DNA of 6,746 nucleotides from the NCBI GenBank assembly GCA_020723225.1, contig DYJG01000139.1:1-6746 (forward strand). Reading direction: 5' to 3'. Source of the DNA: Desulfobacca acetoxidans. GTDB lineage: Bacteria > Desulfobacterota > Desulfobaccia > Desulfobaccales > 0-14-0-80-60-11. Both the position numbers and the translations under genes were made by a program. A model generated the notes under the pieces. That model did no database searches. It was not told the origin of the DNA and worked only from the letters and a program-made list of their open reading frames with translations. Positions 1 to 4,925 of this stretch are shown piece after piece. Every line of letters starts with the position of its first letter. The first letter of the stretch is position 1.

Positions 1-933
1 CTCCCCCTGGGGGGTGAGTTCAAACGCGGGCGCGCCGAAGAGCAGAAAACCCTCCCCGGCCCGGGCGATCTCCTGGACCCGGGCGGTCAGGTCCGGCGTG
101 CGGATAAAGAAGAAAGGCGCGGCGGTCTCCGGCCAGATGATCAACCGGGCGCCTTTAACCCGGGAAGTCAGCTCCCCGTACCGGTCCAGGGTGGCGTGGA
201 CCATCTCCTTCTTCCATTTTTCCCCCTGCTTGATATTGCCCTGGACCACCGCCACTTTCATGGTGGGGCTGGACGCGGCTAATTTTTCCAAGGTTCCCAG
301 GCGATAGAAGCCGTAACCCAGCCAGGCGGCGACGATCAGGATAATCACCGTCACATAGTGGAAGCGGCGGTGTTCCTGGCCCCGGGGGGGGAACAGGATT
401 AGAAAAACCGCGGCGTTGACCAGGACCAAGAGGAAGGAGAGGCCGTAAACCCCGAAGAGGTCGGCCACTTGCAGGAAAACGGGAAAACGGTACAGCCCGG
501 TGCCCAGGAGTTCCCAGGGAAAGCCGGAGATGATGTAGGTCTGGCCGTATTCCAGGGCCACCCAGAGCGTTGGCCCCCACCACAGGGGGTTGAGGCCCCG
601 GGCCGCGCCCCAGTTGACGCCTAAGGCCCAGAGCGCCCGGTAGAGGCACAAATAACCGGCCAGTGATAAGAGAACTCCGAGGCACAGCGGCAGGGGCAGG
701 CCGCCGAAGACGTAAGTGACGTAGACGATCCAGTAGAGCAGCCCGACGTAAAAAGCCAGACCGGAGACCAGCCCCAGCCAGAACGCGGCTTTCAGGGATT
801 GGCCCTGCAAGGCCCAGAACAGGGGCACCAGGGCCGCGGCCAGAAGATAGTTCTGGTCCCACTTGGGAAAGGCCGCAGCCAACAGCAGCCCGGAGAGAAC
901 GGCCGCGGCCCAATGTGACAAATGGAGGCGCAT
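1..933 (-). CDS. lnt: Apolipoprotein N-acyltransferase, N-terminal 311 residues (runs off the left edge)
   Basis: Lnt is an inner-membrane enzyme that transfers a third acyl chain from phospholipid to the N-terminal Cys of diacylated lipoproteins, the last maturation step before Lol sorting. The 311 visible codons start at an ATG and read to the window edge without a stop. Residues about 5-215 are hydrophobic membrane segments, including the FPKWDQNYLLAAALVPLFW stretch near residues 22-40 and FPWELLGTGLY near 138-148, both typical of the Lnt membrane domain. From about residue 225 (MKVAVVQGNIKQ) the periplasmic carbon-nitrogen hydrolase (nitrilase) domain begins. WPETA at 267-271 contains the expected catalytic Glu (E269; E267 in E. 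coli). The catalytic Lys and Cys should lie in the missing C-terminal part. It is the last visible gene of the speD-corC-lnt run; CorC-Lnt adjacency is a conserved pairing. No Shine-Dalgarno precedes the ATG, only a T-rich stretch bordering an inverted repeat, and no better start is seen. The family call is secure. Confidence 0.95.
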   Translation of the reverse strand, partial: MRLHLSHWAAAVLSGLLLAAAFPKWDQNYLLAAALVPLFWALQGQSLKAAFWLGLVSGLAFYVGLLYWIVYVTYVFGGLPLPLCLGVLLSLAGYLCLYRALWALGVNWGAARGLNPLWWGPTLWVALEYGQTYIISGFPWELLGTGLYRFPVFLQVADLFGVYGLSFLLVLVNAAVFLILFPPRGQEHRRFHYVTVIILIVAAWLGYGFYRLGTLEKLAASSPTMKVAVVQGNIKQGEKWKKEMVHATLDRYGELTSRVKGARLIIWPETAAPFFFIRTPDLTARVQEIARAGEGFLLFGAPAFELTPQGE

Positions 934-942
934 AAAAATTAA

Positions 943-1079
943 AAAAGATTCACCACCAAGGCACAAAGACACAAAGAATCACCAAGACATTCTTTTTTAG
1001 TTTTGGCGGCGAGCCGCCAAAACTAACAATTATTTCTTTGTGTATCTTTGTGTCTTAGTGTCTTGGTGGTTAATCTTTT
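943..1079. repeat. 137-bp imperfect inverted repeat between corC and lnt (CACAAAGACACAAAG type)
   Basis: The two arms run from AAAAGATT (943-950) to AATCTTTT (1072-1079). They match over most of their roughly 67 bases: left arm ACCACCAAGGCACAAAGACA, right arm read in reverse ACCACCAAGACACTAAGACA. The core is a perfect 14-bp stem, 997-1010 with 1013-1026, carrying GGCGGC/GCCGCC at its tip. The outer end covers the corC stop codon (1080-1078), and the other end lies 9 nt before the lnt ATG. It belongs to the same family as the element at 4785-4925: same ends, same plan, different core. Similar CACAGAG/CACAAAG palindromes are common between genes in several bacterial phyla and produce spurious database proteins with TETQRAQR-like strings. 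In RNA it would form one long hairpin and could partly terminate the operon or stabilise the corC message; this is inference. Confidence 0.9.
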
Positions 1080-1935
1080 ATTCCTTTTCTTCCGCGGGCG
1101 GCAGGACCCGGCCCCGGACCTGTTTGGCCCGGCGTTCGTCCGCGGCCACCACGGTGAGTTCCAGGTTTTCCACCATCACCCGGTCGTTGACCTGGGGCAC
1201 CCGGCCCAAGAGGTGAATGAGCAGGCCGCCGACTGATTCGAATTTCCCTTCCGGCCGGGGCAGGCCGAAGTGGTCCATCAATTCTTCCACGTCCAACCTG
1301 GCGTCCACCAGGACCGCACCGTCATCCTCGGGGACCAGGCGGGGCTCCATGCGGTCGTATTCGTCATAGATTTCCCCGACGATCTCCTCCAGGATGTCTT
1401 CCAGGGTGATGAGCCCCGCGGTGCCGCCGTATTCGTCGATGACGATGGCGATCTGGGTTTTGCGCTCCACCAGGTCCCGGAGGAGATCGCTGATCTTTTT
1501 GCTTTCCGGAATAAAGTAGGCGGGGCGCAGCACCCGGCCCAGGTCCCAGGTCTCTTCCGGGGTCTGCCAGAACTCCAGGAGGTCCTTGGCCAGGAGGATG
1601 CCTTTGATGTGGTCGATGTCGCCTTCGAAGACCGGAAGCCGGGAATGGCCCTGTTCCAGGACCATGGCGATGATCCGGTCCAGGGGAGTATGGAACTCCA
1701 CCCCCACGATTTCCAGGCGGGGCACCATGACTTCCCGGACCAGGGTATCCTTGAATTCAAAGATACTCTCGATGAGCTCGCCTTCCCGGCGGCTGATCAG
1801 GCCCCGTTCTTCACCGACGTCGATGATTTCCTGGATTTCGCGTTCGAGGTCTTCCGGCTGGGTGATGGTCCTGCGGGAGAAGCGCTGCCGGAGCCGCCTA
1901 AAGAAGCCGGAAGAGGAACTCTCGCCCTCGTCCAT
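1078..1935 (-). CDS. corC: CorC/HlyC-type CBS-domain protein (YbeX-like), cytosolic
   Basis: The protein has 285 residues, close to the 292 of E. coli CorC/YbeX. A basic N-terminus is followed by an acidic helical segment (about 28-60). A CBS pair follows: CBS1 about 68-125, with REVMVPRLEIV and GHSRLPVFEG; CBS2 about 132-190, with IVIDEYGGTAGLITLEDIL, the strongest family signature. A C-terminal CorC_HlyC domain spans about 203-280 (KFESVGGLLIHLLGRVP). It has no DUF21/CNNM membrane domain, so it is the soluble class and not a channel itself. CBS pairs of this family bind adenine nucleotides. CorC was named for Co2+/Mg2+ efflux phenotypes, and E. coli YbeX has since been tied to ribosome metabolism. 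The ATG lies 2 nt after the speD stop with a weak GAGG upstream, so translation is probably coupled. lnt follows, matching the ybeX-lnt order of E. coli. The stop codon sits inside the end of an inverted repeat. Confidence 0.93.
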   Translation of the reverse strand: MDEGESSSSGFFRRLRQRFSRRTITQPEDLEREIQEIIDVGEERGLISRREGELIESIFEFKDTLVREVMVPRLEIVGVEFHTPLDRIIAMVLEQGHSRLPVFEGDIDHIKGILLAKDLLEFWQTPEETWDLGRVLRPAYFIPESKKISDLLRDLVERKTQIAIVIDEYGGTAGLITLEDILEEIVGEIYDEYDRMEPRLVPEDDGAVLVDARLDVEELMDHFGLPRPEGKFESVGGLLIHLLGRVPQVNDRVMVENLELTVVAADERRAKQVRGRVLPPAEEKE

Positions 1936-1937
1936 GC

Positions 1938-2375
1938 TCAGCCTCGCATCTGGTCCCGTTCCTGCCGCATGAAGAGCTCCACCGCCCTGCGGTTTTTGGG
2001 GAATTCCAGGCCGCGGTCCAAAAGATTGTGCTCATGGCGGGTGATACCGAATAGTTCGGTGACATAGTCTATTGCTTGTTGGTAATCAAAGTCTTTGCAG
2101 GAGAAGATATCCAGACTGAGATAGCCCCGTTCCGGAAAGGTGTGGATGCTGATGTGGCTTTCGGCGATGAGCACGAATCCCGATACCCCCCAATCCTCCG
2201 GCACCTTACCGTGGTATTTGAACACGTAAGGGGGCATGATTTTGGTCATGTGGATCAGGTCCGGGCAGTGCTCCAAAAATTGATATACGGTATCCAGATT
2301 AGCCAATTGTTCCGGACTGCCGCCATAGCCATCCAAAGTGAGATGCAATCCGAAGCCAATAGCAGGTTTTTTCAA
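1938..2375 (-). CDS. speD: S-adenosylmethionine decarboxylase proenzyme family (SpeD), pyruvoyl-dependent
   Basis: The 145 residues match the bacterial SpeD fold. These proenzymes self-cleave before a Ser that becomes the pyruvoyl cofactor; the usual product, decarboxylated AdoMet, is the aminopropyl donor for spermidine. AESHISIHTFPERGY (71-85) contains the cleavage pair E72-S73 and catalytic H78; C93 in DIFSC matches the third catalytic position (S63, H68, C83 in the Thermotoga maritima enzyme). Departures from the common form are F80 where Trp is usual (HTWPE), SCKDFD in place of the usual TCG, and extra residues about 45-62 (KIMPPYVFKYHGKVPEDW). The start is TTG: an in-frame TAA lies at 2402-2400, and GAGGAGG (2390-2384) stands 8 nt upstream. 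No SpeE is in the window. Some SpeD homologues have become arginine or ornithine decarboxylases, so substrate is less certain than family. First gene of the speD-corC-lnt operon. Confidence 0.93.
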   Translation of the reverse strand: MKKPAIGFGLHLTLDGYGGSPEQLANLDTVYQFLEHCPDLIHMTKIMPPYVFKYHGKVPEDWGVSGFVLIAESHISIHTFPERGYLSLDIFSCKDFDYQQAIDYVTELFGITRHEHNLLDRGLEFPKNRRAVELFMRQERDQMRG

Positions 2376-2639
2376 TTCCCCATCCTCCTCGCACCAGGTT
2401 TAGGCGCCACCGGGAACGCCCGGCAAGTTCTACGGCTTGCGTCGCTGGCCTACGCGCCCCGGAGCCAAAGCTGCTCCGGGGAATAAGGTATTGGGCCCCG
2501 GCCGTTTCGGAGAGCACGAGGAAGGGAACAAAGCCCCACTTTTTTTTACTCCGAAACCTGACTAACCCCTTCCCCCGGGGGGCAGGGGTTATCCGCATAA
2601 CCCACCTTTGCCCAGCAAGATTTATTCACAAAGCTTATT
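2376..2639 (-). promoter_or_regulatory. Long hairpin-rich leader upstream of speD
   Basis: If the minus promoter at 2646-2674 is real, speD has a leader of about 264 nt. In transcript order it holds: GGGTTAT-GCGG-ATAACCC (2603-2586); a competing hairpin in which TAACCCC (2591-2585) pairs with GGGGTTA (2569-2563); a 9-bp long-range stem GTTTCGGAG (2557-2549) with CTCCGAAAC (2512-2504); CCCCGGAGC (2481-2473) with GCTCCGGGG (2465-2457); and a GC hairpin with tetraloop CGTT (2423-2410). The first two exclude each other because they share ATAACCC. The strong Shine-Dalgarno GAGGAGG is at 2390-2384. I do not recognise a known SAM riboswitch class. Some of these palindromes may instead be dispersed repeats, since the stretch 2401-2557 has no gene I can identify. 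Confidence 0.4.
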
Positions 2640-2653
2640 CAGATGTATATAAC
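2625..2653 (+). promoter_or_regulatory. Predicted sigma70-type promoter facing the DUF1015 gene
   Basis: TTCACA (2625-2630), a 17-nt spacer and TATAAC (2648-2653) each match 5 of 6 consensus bases at ideal spacing. Expected transcription start is near 2660, giving a leader of about 200 nt before the GTG at 2859. No start codon sits at a usable distance behind the AAGGAG near 2684-2689, so no leader peptide is called there. Confidence 0.5.
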
Positions 2654-2674
2654 TTGTGAGTCCTTCCTGGTCAA
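2646..2674 (-). promoter_or_regulatory. Predicted sigma70-type promoter for speD-corC-lnt
   Basis: Reading the minus strand, TTGACC (2674-2669) is followed after 17 nt by TATATA (2651-2646). The -35 matches 5 of 6 consensus bases and the -10 matches 4 of 6; the expected start of transcription is near 2639. Its -10 box overlaps the -10 box of the oppositely oriented promoter. Prediction from sequence only. Confidence 0.5.
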
Positions 2675-2733
2675 GATTTTTTTAAGGAGAACCTCCAGGA
2701 GGCGGTCCCGGACCCCCGGATACTTTTTATCTA

Positions 2734-2761
2734 TTGACCTCTGGCCCATCAATGTTAAATT
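2734..2761 (+). promoter_or_regulatory. Second, weaker candidate promoter for the DUF1015 gene
   Basis: TTGACC (2734-2739), 16 nt, TAAATT (2756-2761). The -35 is good and the -10 moderate. The -35 bases also form one arm of an interrupted inverted repeat, TTGACC..GGCCC (2734-2747) with GGGCCGGTCAA (2791-2801), which could be an operator or chance. Between 2654 and 2823 I see no other gene or RNA. Confidence 0.3.
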
Positions 2762-2823
2762 TAGACGATTAATTCCGAACATTTCCTCAGGGGCCGGTCA
2801 ATGGCCCAATCATAAGCTTTAAT

Positions 2824-2850
2824 GGTGCGCAAAGCGCACCCTACAGGAGG
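2824..2850 (+). promoter_or_regulatory. Short palindrome abutting the Shine-Dalgarno that sets the GTG start
   Basis: GGTGCGC-AAA-GCGCACC (2824-2840) is a perfect 7-bp hairpin, followed by CTAC and then AGGAGG (2845-2850), 8 nt before the GTG at 2859. GGTGCGCAAAGCGCACCCTA resembles a palindromic unit often seen between genes in proteobacteria. Here it stops 4 nt from the ribosome-binding site, so it lies in the 5' leader of the DUF1015 message. The AGGAGG spacing supports the GTG as the true start. Confidence 0.6.
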
Positions 2851-2858
2851 AGCAAGCA

Positions 2859-4214
2859 GTGGCTCTAGTCGCCCCGTTTCGGGCGTTGTATTATAATCCC
2901 GCCATCATCACCCATCCGGAAGAGGTGGTCACGCCGCCTTATGATGTGATCAATCCCCAGGAACGGGAAGCCTTCGCCGCGCTCAACCCTTATAACATGG
3001 TGGACCTGATTCTGCCCCAGCCCCGGCCCGGGGACGATCACCTCTATAACCGTTACACCCGGGCTGCGGCCACGTTCCGGCAATGGCAGCGGGAAATGGT
3101 GCTGGAGCGGGATTTGGAGCCGGCTTATTATTATTGGGAAACCGAGTTTGAGGTGGAGGGCCGGAAATACACCCGGAAGGGCGTGGTGGCCCTGGTGCGC
3201 CTGGAGCCTTTCAGCAGCGGGGGAATCCGGCCCCACGAGCAGACCTTTTCCGCTCCCAAGGCCGACCGGCTGGAACTGATCAAAGCCACCCAGGCCCACT
3301 TCTCCCCCATCTTCGCCATTTATCCCGACCCCGAGGACGTGGTGCTGGCAACGCTACGCCAAAATCTGCCGTCGGAGCCGATGATGGCTTTTAAGGACTC
3401 GGATGGGTACTTCCAGCGGTCCTTCCGGGTCACGGAGCGGGCCTGTCTGGCCGCAGTCCGCCGGGCCTTCGAAAAGATGACCCTGTATATCGCCGACGGC
3501 CACCATCGTTACGAGACCGCCCTGAACTACCAGAAGTGGATGAAAAGCAGGTATCTCCAGGCCTCGGCAAACGCCTCTTTTAACTATATCTTGATGTATC
3601 TTTCCAATATCTTCGACCCGGAGCTGGTCATCCTGATGGCCCACCGCCTGCTGGCGGGCCCCCGGGTAAAGAAGGTGGAAGAAGGCTCCCTGTTTAGCCG
3701 CGCGGCGGAATATTTCGAAGTAACCCCTCTAAATTACCCCCCGGGAAGTGATGGTCCCTCGGTGGATTTCCTCCAGGAACATCTGGCCGCGTCCTCACCC
3801 CAGGAGACCGTGTTCATTCTCCTGGGTTACGGGTTGAGGGCCTGGCGCCTGAAATTGCGGGAGGGAGTGCGGCAGAAGGTCCTGGCCCGGGAGATGCATC
3901 CGGCCCTGGCGCAACTGGACGTAGTGGTATTGAACTATCTGATGTTTGAAAAAGTTTTGGGGCTGGACGCCAAGGCTCTGGACGACCAGCAGACCTGCAA
4001 GTTCACCAGTAAGATCCCCGAGGCCGTCGATATCCTGAAACGGGGAGAAGCATCCCTGGCCTTTATCCTGAACCCCACCCGGGTGGAGCAGGTGCAGCAG
4101 GTGGCAGGAGCCGGCCTGACCATGCCCCGGAAATCCACTTATTTTTACCCCAAGGTTAAGGACGGCATCGTGTTGAGCCCCATCAACCCCGGGGAGGAAA
4201 TTATTATCCCCTGA
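2859..4214 (+). CDS. DUF1015 family protein (COG4198), function unknown
   Basis: The 451-residue protein has the marks of DUF1015 along its length: VVTPPYDVI (23-31), RPHEQTFSAPKADRL (124-138), IADGHHRYET (211-220) and the C-terminal MPRKSTYFYPK (422-432). The length is normal for the family and the frame is intact. No signal peptide or membrane segment is apparent, so it is probably cytosolic. The reaction is unknown to me. The DGHHR string resembles the nucleotide-binding motif of the ParB/sulfiredoxin-like fold, as in the ADP/ATP-dependent serine kinases SerK and SbnI, which hints at a phosphotransfer or nucleotide-binding role; this is inference from a short motif. The start is GTG with AGGAGG 8 nt upstream. 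It is transcribed away from speD, and a terminator-like hairpin follows 41 nt after the stop, suggesting a single-gene unit. Confidence 0.9.
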   Translation: MALVAPFRALYYNPAIITHPEEVVTPPYDVINPQEREAFAALNPYNMVDLILPQPRPGDDHLYNRYTRAAATFRQWQREMVLERDLEPAYYYWETEFEVEGRKYTRKGVVALVRLEPFSSGGIRPHEQTFSAPKADRLELIKATQAHFSPIFAIYPDPEDVVLATLRQNLPSEPMMAFKDSDGYFQRSFRVTERACLAAVRRAFEKMTLYIADGHHRYETALNYQKWMKSRYLQASANASFNYILMYLSNIFDPELVILMAHRLLAGPRVKKVEEGSLFSRAAEYFEVTPLNYPPGSDGPSVDFLQEHLAASSPQETVFILLGYGLRAWRLKLREGVRQKVLAREMHPALAQLDVVVLNYLMFEKVLGLDAKALDDQQTCKFTSKIPEAVDILKRGEASLAFILNPTRVEQVQQVAGAGLTMPRKSTYFYPKVKDGIVLSPINPGEEIIIP

Positions 4215-4255
4215 ACCACCTCGGCCCAATTAACCTTGGGGAGACCCACGGCCCC

Positions 4256-4300
4256 ACCGGCTCAACCCCCTTGCCCTCTTGCGCGGCGAGCCGGTTTTTT
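4256..4300 (+). terminator. Rho-independent-like terminator after the DUF1015 gene
   Basis: ACCGGCTC (4256-4263) pairs perfectly with GAGCCGGT (4288-4295), and the stem runs into TTTTT (4296-4300). The loop of 24 nt is larger than usual, which lowers confidence. It lies between the DUF1015 stop (4214) and the next gene on the same strand, so the two are probably separate units. No clear promoter for the next gene was found in the short remainder. Confidence 0.55.
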
Positions 4301-4338
4301 AGTAAAGTAATATAGACCTTCAGCAAGGAGGCGCAGGG

Positions 4339-4779
4339 ATGGAGGCCATGCGGATTGAACGCCGGGTGCGGATCCTGGTGGTGGACCCTGAGGACTGGTG
4401 CCGGGACTTCCTCACTTCCGTGATGCGGCTGTGCGGACTGCAGGAATTCACCATGGTGGCCTCTGTGACGGAGGCGCTGCAAGCCTTAGAGGAATCGGCC
4501 TTCGATCTCCTGATCACCGACCACCATCTGGCCGAGCAGCAGCAGTTGCTGGAAAGCTGCCGCAGCCGCGACCCCGCCATGCGTTTCATCGTCATGCTGC
4601 AGCGGCGCAGCCAGTCCCCCCGCACCGTTTACCTGGAACATACCGAATACGTCTTTAAACCCCTGAGCCTGGACGAAATCGTCCGCAAAATCCGGGACGC
4701 CATCCACCAGAGAAATTTGCACCGCGCGGAAGAAGAAATCCGCCGCCTGAAACAGACGGCTTTCCGGATTTTGGGGTAG
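4339..4779 (+). CDS. Stand-alone response-regulator receiver-like protein with degenerate switch residues
   Basis: This 146-residue protein has the pattern of a CheY-like receiver domain: strand 1 RILVVDPED (11-19), strand 3 FDLLITDHH (55-63) with the likely phospho-acceptor D61, strand 4 RFIVMLQRR (82-90), and the conserved Lys-Pro in YVFKPLSLDEI (104-114, K107) before the last helix. Two normally conserved switch positions differ: the second acidic residue after strand 1 is P17, and the Thr/Ser ending strand 4 is Q88. The segment after D61 is also short and lacks the usual MPxMDG loop. After the domain there is only a charged helix (about 118-142) and no DNA-binding or enzymatic output domain. 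It may act by protein-protein contact, with or without phosphorylation. The start is ATG with AAGGAGG 7 nt upstream; M4 is a less likely alternative. No histidine kinase is in view, and the next gene is convergent. Confidence 0.75.
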   Translation: MEAMRIERRVRILVVDPEDWCRDFLTSVMRLCGLQEFTMVASVTEALQALEESAFDLLITDHHLAEQQQLLESCRSRDPAMRFIVMLQRRSQSPRTVYLEHTEYVFKPLSLDEIVRKIRDAIHQRNLHRAEEEIRRLKQTAFRILG

Positions 4780-4784
4780 AAAAG

Positions 4785-4925
4785 AAAAGATTCACCACGG
4801 AGACACAGAGGACACAGAGATTCACAGAGAAAAGAATTTTGATTTTTGGCGCTTCAGCGCCAAAAATCAAAAATTTTTAACTCTGTGGTCCTCTGTGCTC
4901 TCTGTGTCTCCGTGGTGAATCTTTT
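4785..4925. repeat. 141-bp inverted repeat between convergent genes (CACGGAGACACAGAG type)
   Basis: The ends are AAAAGATTCACCACGGAGAC (from 4785) and its near-exact complement ending at 4925; the arms hold repeated GACACAGAG units. The core is a 17-bp perfect stem, 4837-4853 with 4856-4872, with GGCGC/GCGCC at the tip, followed on the plus strand by ATTTTT. It begins 6 nt after the receiver gene's stop, and its last base is the first base of the flippase-like gene's stop codon, so it fills the whole convergent gap. It may serve as a two-way terminator (inference). Translating it gives the TTETQRAQR string familiar from spurious database proteins. Same family as the element at 943-1079. Confidence 0.92.

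Noticed and set aside
155..913. A 252-codon minus-strand frame rich in Gly, Pro and Arg
   Set aside because: It is out of frame with Lnt, whose frame shows membrane helices and the WPETA catalytic motif. The Gly/Pro/Arg bias is typical of a shadow frame in GC-rich DNA.
943..1079. CRISPR-like array because of repeated short CACAAAGA units
   Set aside because: The units are under 10 nt, imperfect and arranged as a palindrome with no spacers; no cas genes are present.
1270..2067. A 265-codon plus-strand frame opposite corC and the end of speD
   Set aside because: It lies antisense to two well-supported genes, spans their junction and shows no recognisable domain.
2299..2598. A 99-codon minus-strand frame overlapping the speD start
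   Set aside because: It overlaps speD in another frame and is composed mostly of the palindrome-rich leader; no domain is recognised.
2684..2740. Leader peptide behind AAGGAG at about 2684-2689
   Set aside because: No ATG, GTG or TTG lies at a usable distance downstream of this Shine-Dalgarno-like sequence.
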